Shown here piece after piece: positions 42,425 to 52,193 of a stretch of DNA of 64,000 nt. The stretch is from Methylobacterium sp. GXS13. GTDB taxonomy: Bacteria > Pseudomonadota > Alphaproteobacteria > Rhizobiales > Beijerinckiaceae. How positions within the stretch are numbered: the first letter of the stretch is position 1; each line of letters starts with the position of its first letter. The position numbers and the translations under genes are program-made. A model generated the notes under the pieces. That model worked only from the letters and a program-made list of their open reading frames with translations, searched no databases and was not told the origin of the DNA. The stretch is from contig NZ_LKKO01000019.1 in assembly GCF_001455965.1 (NCBI RefSeq), positions 1-64,000 of the forward strand, read 5' to 3'.

Positions 42425-43563
42425 GATCGGCCCGCGGTGCCGAGCGTGGCGAGCAACGCCGCGAACAGCCGCGCCCGCTGGGACAGCGTCGCGATCAGCA
42501 CGTGCTCGTCGAGGGTGTGGAAGCCCTGGCCCAGCGGCCCGAGGCCGTCGAGGGTGGGGATGCCGTTGGCGCCGGTGAAGTTGCCGTCCGAGCCGCCGCC
42601 GGCGCTGCGATGGGGCAGGGGCTGACCGAGCGCCTCGCTCAGGGTCCGCGCCTGGTCGTAGAGGGCCAGGCAGCCGGCATCGGGCTCCCAGACCGGCCGG
42701 GTGACGCCCCGCGCCACCGAAAAGCGGACGCCGTCCTGATCGCCCGAGAGGGCCAGCATCCGCTCGACGCCGCGGTCGAGATCGGCCTGCCGCTTGGCCA
42801 TGCTCAGGGCTTGGCCGCGGCACAGGGTCGGAACGCAATTGACCCATTGCCCACCCGAGACGATACCGGTGGAGAAGGTGCAGTCCGCGTCCGACATGCC
42901 GTCGATCGCCAGGATCATGCGCGCCATGGCACGGATCGCCGAGCGGCCCTCATGGGGCGAGGCGCCGGCATGACTCGGGCGGCCCACAGCTTCCAAGTCG
43001 AAGCGCGCGATGGCGTACCGGCCCGTGACGACGCCGTTGTCGGACTGGCCGGGCTCGGGCACCAGCACGAAGGCGTGGCGGGCGGCCTCGGCCTCGATCA
43101 GATCCCGGGTCGCGGGACTGCCGACCTCCTCGTCGCCGGTGAACAGGAACGTCACCGGTAGCGGCGTCTCAATGCCGGAGGCGACCAGAGCGCGCATCGC
43201 CGCGAGCGCGATGACGTTGCCGCCCTTCATGTCGAGGATGCCCGGCCCGTAGGCGCGGTTTCCCTCGATCCGCCAGGGTAGGCTCGCCAGGGTTCCGACC
43301 GGATGGACGGTGTCGAGATGCCCGAGCACCAGGATGCCGGGTGTATCACGGTGCCGATGGGGGAAGCGGGCGCGCACGCAATCGCTGAGACCCATCCGCC
43401 CCGGGATGGTCTCGACCGCAGCCCCGGCGACCGCGAGGTCGCGAGCGGCCAGACCCATCATCCGGTTGACCGCGGCGGCATCGTGAGTCGGACTCTCGCA
43501 TTCCACCCAGGGGCGCAAGGTCGCCAGGATGGACTCCGCGTCGAACGGCAGGTCCGGGATCAT
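42421..43563 (-). CDS. M20 family metallopeptidase (carboxypeptidase-like)
   Basis: This 380-residue two-zinc M20 peptidase resembles glutamate carboxypeptidase/ArgE-type enzymes. Zinc ligands and catalytic residues are visible: ILVLGHLDTVHPVG (His, Asp), GPGILDMKGG (Asp), FTGDEEVGS (catalytic Glu-Glu) and a His near the C-terminus (GLGPLGQGFHTLDE). RPSHAGASPHEGRSA is the dimerisation-domain motif. It would release a terminal amino acid or acyl group. The ATG at 43563 overlaps the MlrC stop (ATGA). Confidence 0.92.
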   Translation of the reverse strand: MIPDLPFDAESILATLRPWVECESPTHDAAAVNRMMGLAARDLAVAGAAVETIPGRMGLSDCVRARFPHRHRDTPGILVLGHLDTVHPVGTLASLPWRIEGNRAYGPGILDMKGGNVIALAAMRALVASGIETPLPVTFLFTGDEEVGSPATRDLIEAEAARHAFVLVPEPGQSDNGVVTGRYAIARFDLEAVGRPSHAGASPHEGRSAIRAMARMILAIDGMSDADCTFSTGIVSGGQWVNCVPTLCRGQALSMAKRQADLDRGVERMLALSGDQDGVRFSVARGVTRPVWEPDAGCLALYDQARTLSEALGQPLPHRSAGGGSDGNFTGANGIPTLDGLGPLGQGFHTLDEHVLIATLSQRARLFAALLATLGTAGRS

Positions 43564-45041
43564 CGGGCGCTCTCGGCGGAGGAATTGGCGAAGGGATCGG
43601 CGACCTTGGGCCAGTAGCGGCCCGAGCGCTTGGTGTAGGGGATCGCGCCGTAATCGGGCGGGACCGCGCCCGGCGCCGCGACGTAGCGGACCTCGCTCGC
43701 GATCGGCGCGAAGGCGGCGTAGAAATGCTGCATCGACTTCACCACGACGATCCGCTTGTCGTCGAGCGTCAGCCCCAGCCCCGTGAAGGCGTCGGGCGCG
43801 AAGGCCTGCTGGCGGATATGGGTGAGGATCACGTGGATCCCGTCGGCCTCGACCCAGGCGGCGGGGCCAAGTCGGGCCCGGCCGCTGCAGGGGCCGCCCT
43901 GGCTGTGATCCTCGGAGAGGCCGCGCACGGTGATGCGCAGATCCACCGGATCGCCCGAGGTGACGCCGCACTTCCCGCCGATGCGCAGCACGAAGGTCGC
44001 GCCGAGCCCGGCCTCGTGGCAGATCCCGACCGCGCCGGGATCCCAGATCAGCCCGAGCGCCACATCCGTGATGCCGCGTTCGGCCAGGCGCGCCAGGATC
44101 GCGGTGTTGTCGGAGGGCGCGCCGGCGCCGGCATTGTCGGCGAAATCGGCCAGCACCATCGGGCGGGGGTGGTCGGAGGCGAGCGCGGCGTCGATGGCGG
44201 CATCGATGCTGTCGCAGCGGCTCGCCGCTTCCTCGCGCATCGCCCAGACCTCCCGGGCCAAGTCGTCCGCCACCGCCTGTGCCTTGACGGCATCGCCGTC
44301 GGCGACGACCAGCATCTTCGCGCCGACATCCGGCACGTCGCCCCAGGGGAAGCCATGCCCGAAGGAGACCGACAGGATCCCATCCCGGCCCTCCAGCGCC
44401 TCCATCCGGCGCACGAAGCCGGCGACCGGCTCGCGGGTGGTGCGCCACATGTTGATCATTCGGCAATCGGCATAGGCCATCACGGGCCGGATGTCCTTGG
44501 CGACCGTGCGCATCACCAGCGGGTAGAGGTCGCGGGCACGGTCGACGATGTCGGTGTGGGGGTATTCCTTGTAGATCACGATGACGTCGGCGCTCTGCCG
44601 CATCGCCTCGGTGAGGTGGCAATGCAGGTCGAGCTCGACGCCGATCGTCGCGTCCGGTCCGACGATAGCGCGAACCCGCTCCAGGGTGTCGCCTTCGCAA
44701 TCGTCGGTGCCTTCGGCGACCATGGCGCCGTGCATGAACAGCAGGACGGCGTCGACCGGCATGGCCGCCCGGAGATCGTCGAGCAGGGCGTCGCGCAACT
44801 CCTCGTAGACGGCGCGCAGAGTGATCCCGCCCGGCTGCGCGAAGGTCGAGAGGCTCTCGACGACATTGTGCCCGTCCGTCTCGGCCTGCTCGCGCCAGGC
44901 CTTGAGGGCGATGTTGCTGAGGCGGGGCGGGTTCTGGCTGCCGTCGCGGCGGGCATAATCGGCCAGGAACGCGGCACGGCCCGTCGGCAGCGGCGCGAAG
45001 GTGTTGGTCTCGGTGGCCAGTCCGGCGATGAAGATCTGCAA
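43560..45041 (-). CDS. M81 family metallopeptidase (MlrC-like)
   Basis: This 493-residue protein is of the MlrC family, named for the last step of microcystin breakdown but widespread in non-microcystin degraders. Typical segments are IFIAGLATETNTFAPLPTG, VLLFMHGAMVAEGTDDCEGD, GVELDLHCHLTEAM (metal ligands), LADFADNAGAGAPSDNT and the C-terminal KSMQHFYAAFAPIA. It is probably a zinc peptidase on small modified peptides. The start is TTG at 45041 with only a weak ribosome-binding site, 34 bases after the penicillin acylase stop. Confidence 0.92.
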   Translation of the reverse strand: MQIFIAGLATETNTFAPLPTGRAAFLADYARRDGSQNPPRLSNIALKAWREQAETDGHNVVESLSTFAQPGGITLRAVYEELRDALLDDLRAAMPVDAVLLFMHGAMVAEGTDDCEGDTLERVRAIVGPDATIGVELDLHCHLTEAMRQSADVIVIYKEYPHTDIVDRARDLYPLVMRTVAKDIRPVMAYADCRMINMWRTTREPVAGFVRRMEALEGRDGILSVSFGHGFPWGDVPDVGAKMLVVADGDAVKAQAVADDLAREVWAMREEAASRCDSIDAAIDAALASDHPRPMVLADFADNAGAGAPSDNTAILARLAERGITDVALGLIWDPGAVGICHEAGLGATFVLRIGGKCGVTSGDPVDLRITVRGLSEDHSQGGPCSGRARLGPAAWVEADGIHVILTHIRQQAFAPDAFTGLGLTLDDKRIVVVKSMQHFYAAFAPIASEVRYVAAPGAVPPDYGAIPYTKRSGRYWPKVADPFANSSAESAR

Positions 45042-45075
45042 GGTCTTTTGGTCCTCGTCTTCGGCCGGCCACCGG

Positions 45076-47433
45076 TCAGGCGGAGGCCGGGCTCAGCGTG
45101 ATGATCGTCTCGGTGGCCGTCTCCACGGCGGCGCGACCGTAGAGCATCGGCACATGGTCCCGGCGGCCCCAGACGGGGGCCAGGTCGGCGTAATGCGGGC
45201 TGCCCGGGTCCCCCGACTGGCCCGGCACGTTGATGAAGACCGATCGGTCCCAGTCGCCCACATCCACGACCATGCGGAACGAGGCGCCGTGGGTCAGCTG
45301 GAACGTGTCGGTCCGATACTCCGCGTGCATGACCGATGCCGCGGCGCCCCCGACGGCCAATGGGCCGACATCCCAGCCCGAATCCGGCCTCAGGGCCGAG
45401 AGCGGATGGGCGAACCGGGCGTGGTGCAGCCGGCCCCAGGACCAAGCTCCGGTATCCGGCCCCATCCGCGTGCGGCACTCCCGGAACGCAGCACCCAAAG
45501 TCTCCGCAAGGAGGCCGTCGCGGGTGGCCGGATCAACGACGTCCGCCAGCCGCTCGATCAGGCTCTGGGTATCGCCGGGCGGCAGCAGGCGCCGGGTCCG
45601 GGCGTCCGGCACCAGGGCCTCGAGCAGGGCCGGGCGCAGGTGGCGGACCCAGAAGACTTCGATCAGGGCAGCGGCGGCCGAGTTCTCGTGCAGCGCCCCG
45701 TCGAACGGGGCCAGCAGGGCGATGGCCGCATCGAGATCCGGATCCGTCACCGCCGGCAGCGCCCGTACGAGCCCGGCGAGACGCAGGGCCGGCTCGGAGA
45801 TGTCGTCGCCCTGAAGCGCCCGGGAATCGGCCAGGCTGTGTCGGCTCTGGCCGTCGAGCACCACCTGGATGCGCCGCGCGCGCCAGGGTTCGGCCCATTC
45901 GAAACCGACCTTGCGGGTCTCAGCGGGAAAGTCCGCGGGCAAATTCATCTCGTTGGCGGTGGCGAGGTAGCCCTCCGGCGGGTCGATGCGGTGGGGCAGG
46001 GCGCCGGGATCGTGGAACCCGGCCCAGTCGTAGCGGCCGTCGCCCGGCACCGGCAGAAGCCCGTCATGAACCGGCCGCACGGGCGCCTTGCCGGCCATGA
46101 ACCACGCGATCCGGCCGGTCACGTCGGCGTAGAGCTGGTTGACCGAGGGGGCCGACCAGTGGCGCAGAGCCTGTCCGAACGCCTCCGGGCTCGTGGCGCC
46201 GAGATAGGCGAGGCTGCCGAGATACGCGGCAGCGCCCGGCTCGGACCAGACGGTGCGCAGCGCGAAAGCCCGCCCGCCCGTCTCGCGGATCACCGGGCCG
46301 TGCCGGGTGAAGCCGAGCATCACGGTCTCGTCCGGCCCGCCGCGCACCGGGATGGTTTCAGTGACGCGCTCGATCGGCGCCCAGTCGCCTTCGTAGCGAT
46401 ACCGATCCGGATCCCCGGGATCGGTCTCGCACACGAAAAGATCCTCCTGATCCATCGGCGCGATGGTCAGGCTGAAGGCGGCGTGGCCGTTATGGCCGAT
46501 GGAGATGCCCGGCAGGGCCGGCTCGCCTGCGCCGATCACGTCGAGGCCCGGGGCGGTGAGGTGGACCGCGTAGCGCAGCGACGGCTGCAGATAGATCCGG
46601 TGCGGGTCGCTCGCCAGGATCGGACGGCCGGTCTCGGTACGGGAGGGTCCCACCACCCAGTTGTTCGAGCCCTCGACCGGTTCCGTCGGGGCGGCGCGCG
46701 GCCCCCGCGTGACCGCGCCGTGGGCGTCGACCTTGGTCCAGTCCCAGGCCTCGTCGCGCCGGGCCGCCATCCGCTCGGGGGTGAACCCGACCGGGGCGAT
46801 GGCGAGCCGGAAATCGTCCAGGAGATCATCGGGCCAATTCGCGGCGTCGAGGCCGTCCGGGACCGACGGATCGTGCGGTGGGCTGATGCGCTTGCGCAGG
46901 TCGTCTGTCAAAAACCCGGCCTCGCGGGTCTCGGCCCGGGCCAGCACCCGGGCGCGGGCAACCTCGGATAGGACGTTGCGCACCAGTCCGTGGCTGCGGA
47001 TCCGGACCACGTCCTCGGGCAACCACCGGGCTGGGCGCGTGTCCGTCAAGCTGAATTCCGGCGGGCGCAAGTCCGGCCGCGTCTCGGTCAGCTCGACGAA
47101 GGCATTGATCCCGTCGACGAAGGCGGTGACGATCGCTTGCGTATCCTGCGGCCCGTAGGCGGCCCATTCGGCGGCCATGTCGCCGCGATACAGGAACAAC
47201 CGCGCGGCCCGGTCCTGGGCGAGGTAGCCCGGCCCGAAATCCGCCGCCAGCAGGCCGAGGCCGCGCTTGCGCCACAGGTCGAGCTGCCAGAGCCGATCCC
47301 GGGCGGCGTTGAAGCCCTGGACCCGGAAGGCGTCCAGCGGCGTCGCGGCCCGGATATGCGCCAGGCCCCAGCGATCGATTCGGATCTCAGCCGGGCCTTC
47401 GAGCCCGGGCAGCGCGTAGGCGGCTCCGCTCAC
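45076..47433 (-). CDS. Penicillin acylase family protein
   Basis: This 785-residue Ntn-hydrolase is of the penicillin G acylase/AHL acylase family. Residues 11-60 (IRIDRWGLAHIRA and QGFNAARDRLWQLDLWRKRGLG) are the alpha-chain signature. The autocatalytic nucleophile is S256 in EGSNNWVVG, followed by PILASDPH and GISIGHNGHAAFSLT. There is no signal peptide, unlike classical periplasmic penicillin acylases, so it may act in the cytoplasm on imported amides. The GTG start at 47433 overlaps the upstream stop as GTGA. The frame runs on antisense-free to 49107 but that part is the ThDP gene in another frame. Confidence 0.92.
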   Translation of the reverse strand: MSGAAYALPGLEGPAEIRIDRWGLAHIRAATPLDAFRVQGFNAARDRLWQLDLWRKRGLGLLAADFGPGYLAQDRAARLFLYRGDMAAEWAAYGPQDTQAIVTAFVDGINAFVELTETRPDLRPPEFSLTDTRPARWLPEDVVRIRSHGLVRNVLSEVARARVLARAETREAGFLTDDLRKRISPPHDPSVPDGLDAANWPDDLLDDFRLAIAPVGFTPERMAARRDEAWDWTKVDAHGAVTRGPRAAPTEPVEGSNNWVVGPSRTETGRPILASDPHRIYLQPSLRYAVHLTAPGLDVIGAGEPALPGISIGHNGHAAFSLTIAPMDQEDLFVCETDPGDPDRYRYEGDWAPIERVTETIPVRGGPDETVMLGFTRHGPVIRETGGRAFALRTVWSEPGAAAYLGSLAYLGATSPEAFGQALRHWSAPSVNQLYADVTGRIAWFMAGKAPVRPVHDGLLPVPGDGRYDWAGFHDPGALPHRIDPPEGYLATANEMNLPADFPAETRKVGFEWAEPWRARRIQVVLDGQSRHSLADSRALQGDDISEPALRLAGLVRALPAVTDPDLDAAIALLAPFDGALHENSAAAALIEVFWVRHLRPALLEALVPDARTRRLLPPGDTQSLIERLADVVDPATRDGLLAETLGAAFRECRTRMGPDTGAWSWGRLHHARFAHPLSALRPDSGWDVGPLAVGGAAASVMHAEYRTDTFQLTHGASFRMVVDVGDWDRSVFINVPGQSGDPGSPHYADLAPVWGRRDHVPMLYGRAAVETATETIITLSPASA

Positions 47434-48998
47434 AGGGCGACTTCGATGAGGTGTGGGCCGGGCGTATCCAGCCCGTGCCGGAACGCCGCGATGAAGTCCT
47501 CCAGCGTCTCGACCCGCCGGCCCTCCACTCCGAAGCCGCGGGCGAGGCTGACCCAATCCACCGCCGGGTTGTCGAGGCTCAGCATGCCGAGCGCCTTCGG
47601 GCCGGGATTGTGCGCGCCGACATTGGCGAGTTCGGCCCGCAGGATCGCGTAGGACCGGTTCGACCAAATGAGCGTCACCACGTCGAGGCGCTCGCGGGCC
47701 TGGGTCCAGAGGGCCTGGGCGGTGTAGAGCCCGCTGCCGTCGGCCTGGAGGTTGATCACCTTGCGGCCCGGGCAGGCGATGGCCGCCCCGGTGGCCATCG
47801 GGATGCCGAGGCCGATCGAGCCGCCGCTGAGCTGCAGCCAGGCATGCGGCGCCGCATCCCGGGTCAGGGCGAAGAAGTTGCGGCCGGTGGTGATCGACTC
47901 GTCGCAGATCACCGCGCCCTCCGGGATCAGCGCCCCGAGCACCTGACCGATCGCATCCTGGTCCAGCGCGCCCGAGCGGAGCAGGCTCGGCCGCGGCTTC
48001 ACGGCGATTGGCTCGGCCGGCGGCGCGGCGACCGCCTCCGCGAGCCGCTCCAGCGCGTCGATCTGATCCTCCTCGGGGGTGGCGAGGGTGAGGGTCGCGC
48101 AGCCTTCGGGGGCGAGCAGGCTGGGCTTGCCGGGATAGGCGAAGAAGCCGACCGGCTGGGTCGCGCCGATCAGGATGATGTGGCGGAAGCCCTTCAGGGC
48201 CTCGATCGCCTGGTCGATCGGGTAGGGCAGGCGCTCGATCGGCACCGTGCCGGCGCCCCGGTCGATCCGGGCGTTGGAGGTCATGGCCATCAGCGTCGCG
48301 CCGGTCTTGCGGGCGATCCGGTCGGCGATCACCCGGCCCTCGCCCTGCACCGCCCGGTCGCCGAGATGGAGCAGCACCGGCTCGCCGCTGGCGAGCGCCG
48401 CCACGGCGGCCGCGATGGCCGAATCCGCGGCTCGCGCCCGCTCGGGGATCGGCGGCACCGGGGCGATGCCCGTGCCCGGGTCCCAGGCGGTGTTGGCCGG
48501 CAGGATCAGGGTCGCGACCTGCCCCGGCGCGGTGCGGGCGGCCGCGATGGCGGCGGCGCCGTCGGCACCGATCTCGGCGGCGCTCAGGCCGGTATGCACC
48601 CACGACGACATCGGGCGAGCCAGCCCCTCGATGTCCGAGGTCAGCGGCGCGTTGTACTCCCGGTGGTAGGTGGCGTGCTCGCCGACGATGTTGACGACGG
48701 GCGTGCGCGCCTTCTTGGCGTTGTGCAGGTTGGCCAGCCCGTTGGCGAGGCCCGGCCCGAGATGCAGCAGGGTCGAGGCCGGCTTGTCGGCCATGCGGGC
48801 ATAGCCGTCCGCCGCGCCGGTCGCCCCGCCCTCGAACAGGAACAGCACGCAGCGCATCCCCTCGACCCGGTCGAGGGCGGCCACGAAATGCATCTCGGAC
48901 GTGCCGGGATTGGTGAAGCAGACCTCGACCCCGCCGTCGACCGGGGTCCGGACGAGGCTCTCGGCCCCGTTCATCGTGGTTGGCGTCCCATCGGTCAC
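47430..48998 (-). CDS. Thiamine diphosphate-dependent enzyme (acetolactate synthase/benzoylformate decarboxylase-like)
   Basis: This 522-residue ThDP enzyme has the three-domain order of the acetolactate synthase family. The activating glutamate is in FLFEGGATGAADGYARM. The central domain has IILIGATQPVGFFAYPG, and the cofactor domain has GSIGLGIPMATGAAIACPGRKVINLQADGSGLY, ending in an Asn-rich WSNRSYAIL. The metal motif begins ADG rather than GDG. It may be a decarboxylase of a 2-oxo acid rather than a true acetolactate synthase, since no small subunit is present. The GTG at 48998 has GAGAGGGAG six bases upstream. It heads the five-gene operon. Confidence 0.88.
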   Translation of the reverse strand: MTDGTPTTMNGAESLVRTPVDGGVEVCFTNPGTSEMHFVAALDRVEGMRCVLFLFEGGATGAADGYARMADKPASTLLHLGPGLANGLANLHNAKKARTPVVNIVGEHATYHREYNAPLTSDIEGLARPMSSWVHTGLSAAEIGADGAAAIAAARTAPGQVATLILPANTAWDPGTGIAPVPPIPERARAADSAIAAAVAALASGEPVLLHLGDRAVQGEGRVIADRIARKTGATLMAMTSNARIDRGAGTVPIERLPYPIDQAIEALKGFRHIILIGATQPVGFFAYPGKPSLLAPEGCATLTLATPEEDQIDALERLAEAVAAPPAEPIAVKPRPSLLRSGALDQDAIGQVLGALIPEGAVICDESITTGRNFFALTRDAAPHAWLQLSGGSIGLGIPMATGAAIACPGRKVINLQADGSGLYTAQALWTQARERLDVVTLIWSNRSYAILRAELANVGAHNPGPKALGMLSLDNPAVDWVSLARGFGVEGRRVETLEDFIAAFRHGLDTPGPHLIEVAL

Positions 48999-49182
48999 GG
49001 GCGGCTCCCTCTCGATCCGGCCCAGACGGCCGGCGAATCGCATTCTTTATTATCGTGGCGCAGCCCGTGACGAGCGCAAGGGCCGAAACGCGCCGCGGCC
49101 CGGTCATCGAGCGCCTGGGCTATCGCACGATCTGGCGCGAGTTTTGCCGTTGGCATCCCGCAACCTCGACGAACGGGATCCG

Positions 49183-50784
49183 ATGAAACTTCGCCGCCTG
49201 CTTGCCGCTGCCGTCGCCGGCTCCTTCGTCGTGGCTGCCCCGGCCAACGCCGAGAGCGTGCTGCGGATCGCCATGACCGCTTCCGACATCCCCACCGCCA
49301 CGGGGATGCCCAACAACGGCTTCGAGGGCATGCGCTTCCTCGGCTACCCGATATTCGAGGGGCTGGTGCAGTGGGACCTCAAGAGCACGGCCAAGCTCGC
49401 CGGCATCATCCCGGCCCTGGCTGAGCGCTGGGAGCAGGATCAAACCGACAAGACGATCTGGACCTTCCACCTCCGCCGGGGCGTCAGCTTCCATGACGGC
49501 ACCCCGTTCAACGCCGACGCGGTGATCTGGAACCTCGACCGCTACTTCAAGAACGACAGCCCGCAATTCGAGCCGCAGGGGGCCGGCATCTCCCGGGCCC
49601 GGGCGCCCCTGGTCGGGAGCTACAAGAAGATCGACGATGCCACCGTGCAGATCACGACCACGCAGGTCGCGTCGTACTTCCCCGACATGGTGGTCTACCT
49701 GCTGTTCACTTCGCCCCAATCCTTTGAGAAGGCGGGCCGCGACTGGGCCAAGGTCGCGGCGCTGCCGGCGGCCGGCACCGGCCCGTTCAAGATCACCCGA
49801 GTGGCCCCGCGGGAATCGGTCGATCTGGCCAAGTTCGACGGCTACTGGGATCCGAACCGGATGGCGAAGGTCGACAAGGTCCGGCTGATGCCGATCCCCG
49901 AGGCGAATGCGCGGGTCGCGGCCCTGCGGTCGGGGCAGGTCGACTGGATCGAGGTGCCGGCGCCCGACGCGATCCCGTCCCTGAAGCAAGCGGGCTTCGC
50001 CATCACCACGGGCTCCTACCCGCATGTCTGGCCCTACATCTTCAACATCGGCGCCAAGGACAGCCCGCTGAAGGACGTGCGCGTCCGACAGGCGCTGAAC
50101 TACTGCGTCGACCGCGCCGGCATCGTCGAGCTGCTCAACGGCACGGCCGAGCCGGCCTCGGGCTGGCTCAACGACAAAGACCCGAATTTCGGCAGCCCGA
50201 AGAACCGTTACGGTTTCGACGCCGCTAAGGGCAAGGCGCTGCTGGCCGAGGCTGGCTACTCCGAGAAGAAACCCCTCAGCCTCAAGGTGATGATCTCGTC
50301 CTCGGGCTCGGGCCAGATGCTGCCGATGCCGATGAACGAGTACTTGCAGGAAAACCTCAAGCAGGCCTGCAACGTCGAGCTCAGCTTCAACGTGGTCGAG
50401 TGGCAGGTGCTGCTGAATTCCAGCCGGGCGCTGCCGGACGCGCAGAGCCTCCAGGGCTCGATGGCGCTCAACGTCTCCTCACCCTCGTCCGACCCGAGCG
50501 TGATGGCGCGCTACTTCGCCGGCGACCGGTTCCCGCCCGGCGGCTTCAACTTCCCGAACTGGAAGGACGACGCGTTCGATGCCGCCCTCAAGGCGCTGGC
50601 CGAGACCGACGACACGAAGGTGATCGACGCGCAGACGGCGCTCGCCCACGAGCGGCTGGTGGACAACCCGCCGTGGCTGTTCATCGTGCACGACCTCAAC
50701 CCGCGCGGGATGTCGAAGAAGATCCACGGCTTCGTCTCCCCGCAATCCTGGTTCGTCGATCTCACCCTCGTCAGCGTGCAGTGA
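49183..50784 (+). CDS. ABC transporter substrate-binding protein, peptide/nickel family 5
   Basis: This 533-residue periplasmic binding protein is of the SBP_bac_5 (DppA/OppA) family. A signal peptide ends near ANAES (residue 24). LAERWEQDQTDKTIWTFHLRRGVSFHDGTPFNADAVIWNLDR is the family hallmark, followed by VRQALNYCVDRAGIVELLNG. No permease or ATPase genes follow, so the transporter partners lie elsewhere or outside the window. It is divergent from the ThDP-acylase operon and coupled to the amidase gene five bases later, implying import of an amide- or peptide-like nutrient. Confidence 0.93.
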   Translation: MKLRRLLAAAVAGSFVVAAPANAESVLRIAMTASDIPTATGMPNNGFEGMRFLGYPIFEGLVQWDLKSTAKLAGIIPALAERWEQDQTDKTIWTFHLRRGVSFHDGTPFNADAVIWNLDRYFKNDSPQFEPQGAGISRARAPLVGSYKKIDDATVQITTTQVASYFPDMVVYLLFTSPQSFEKAGRDWAKVAALPAAGTGPFKITRVAPRESVDLAKFDGYWDPNRMAKVDKVRLMPIPEANARVAALRSGQVDWIEVPAPDAIPSLKQAGFAITTGSYPHVWPYIFNIGAKDSPLKDVRVRQALNYCVDRAGIVELLNGTAEPASGWLNDKDPNFGSPKNRYGFDAAKGKALLAEAGYSEKKPLSLKVMISSSGSGQMLPMPMNEYLQENLKQACNVELSFNVVEWQVLLNSSRALPDAQSLQGSMALNVSSPSSDPSVMARYFAGDRFPPGGFNFPNWKDDAFDAALKALAETDDTKVIDAQTALAHERLVDNPPWLFIVHDLNPRGMSKKIHGFVSPQSWFVDLTLVSVQ

Positions 50785-50789
50785 TCCCG

Positions 50790-52181
50790 ATGGCTGATTT
50801 TGATCTCGTCGACGCGTCCGCGGCCGAACTCGCCCGGGCGATCGGATCGAAGACGCTCTCCCCGGTGGATGCGGTCGACGCGCTGCTCGGCCGGGTCGCG
50901 CAGCTGGAGCCGAAGCTCCAGGCCTTCACGGAGGTGTTCGCGGTCGATGCGCGTCTGGCGGCCGAGGGCGCCGACCGGGCGATCCGCGCCGGCCACGCGG
51001 TCGGGCCGCTCCACGGCGTCCCGGTGGTGCTGAAGGACCTGATCGACCTGGAAGGCCGGATCACCATGGGCGGCTCGGCCGCCCACCGGGCGCGCCGGGC
51101 CGAGCGCACCGCGACCATCGCCCGGCGACTGATCGCGCAGGGGATGATCGTGCTGGGCAAGACCCACACGGTGGAGTTCGCCTATGGCGGCTGGGGTACC
51201 AACCAGCATCTCGGCACCCCCTTGAACCCCTGGGATCTGGAGACGCCGCGCACGCCGGGCGGGTCGAGCAGCGGCACCGGGGTCGCGGTCGCGGCCCGGA
51301 TGGCGCCCTGGGGCATCGGCACCGATACCGGCGGCTCGGTGCGCCTGCCCGCCTCCTTCTGCGGGCTGACCGGCCTGAAGGTCACGGTCGGGCGCGTCTC
51401 GACCTGGGGGATCGTGCCGCTCTCGACGACGCTGGACACGCCCGGCCCGCTGGCGCGCAGGGTCGAAGATGCCGCGCTCCTCTACGAGGCGATCTCCGGC
51501 CCCGACCCGCTCGATCCCACCACCCGGGGGATCGCCCCGGACGCGCCCTGGTCGACCCTGAACCGCGGCGTGCGCGGCCTGCGCCTTGGGCGGATGCCGG
51601 AAGTCGAGCGGGAGGGTGTCGCCGCCGACATGCTGGCGGCCTACGATGCGGCCCTTGATCTCCTGGCCCAGCTGGGGGCCGAGATCGTCGACGTCGCCCT
51701 GCCGTTCCGGTTCAGCGACTGCGTGGCGATGAGCGGAATCACCAACGCCGAGGCCTATTTCGTCAACGGCGCCCTCGCCGAGGACCCGGCCTCGCAGCTC
51801 GGCGACGCCGTGCGGGCCCGGATCCTGGCCGGCGCGACAGTCTCGGCCCAGGAGTATCTCGGTACGCTTCAGCGCCGCGCCGCCATGAAGGTCGCCTATG
51901 CCGCCGCCCTGGAGGGGATCGACGCCCTGCTGACGCCGACCACCGAATGCGCTGCCGTCGCACTGTCCGAGGTCGACGAGGCGCATCTGCCCTCGCGCTT
52001 CACCCGCTTCGGCAACCTCCTCGACCTCTGCGCCCTGGCGCTGCCCAACGGGTTCACATCCGCCGGGCTGCCGCTGTCGCTGCAAATCACCTGCCGGGGC
52101 TACGACGAGGCGATGGCCCTGCGGATCGGCCAGGCCTACCAGCAGGCGACCGACTGGCATCGACGCCGCCCGCCGGTCTGA
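50790..52181 (+). CDS. Amidase signature family hydrolase (catabolic island)
   Basis: This 463-residue amidase has triad K82 (VVLKDLIDL), S159 (PGGSSSGTG) and S183 (DTGGSVRLPA), with textbook spacing. It resembles aspartyl/glutamyl-tRNA amidotransferase subunit A homologues that act as free amidases, and no gatB/gatC accompanies it. The ATG at 50790 is five bases after the solute-binding protein stop, so the pair is an operon. It probably acts on the imported compound or a breakdown intermediate. It is distinct in sequence from the amidase at 39866. Confidence 0.93.
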   Translation: MADFDLVDASAAELARAIGSKTLSPVDAVDALLGRVAQLEPKLQAFTEVFAVDARLAAEGADRAIRAGHAVGPLHGVPVVLKDLIDLEGRITMGGSAAHRARRAERTATIARRLIAQGMIVLGKTHTVEFAYGGWGTNQHLGTPLNPWDLETPRTPGGSSSGTGVAVAARMAPWGIGTDTGGSVRLPASFCGLTGLKVTVGRVSTWGIVPLSTTLDTPGPLARRVEDAALLYEAISGPDPLDPTTRGIAPDAPWSTLNRGVRGLRLGRMPEVEREGVAADMLAAYDAALDLLAQLGAEIVDVALPFRFSDCVAMSGITNAEAYFVNGALAEDPASQLGDAVRARILAGATVSAQEYLGTLQRRAAMKVAYAAALEGIDALLTPTTECAAVALSEVDEAHLPSRFTRFGNLLDLCALALPNGFTSAGLPLSLQITCRGYDEAMALRIGQAYQQATDWHRRRPPV

Positions 52182-52193
52182 CGCGTCGGGGGT

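Noticed and set aside
47434..49107. N-terminal half of the 1343-codon minus-strand frame continuing from the penicillin acylase
   Set aside because: It overlaps the ThDP enzyme in another frame and has shadow composition; the acylase begins at the GTG at 47433.
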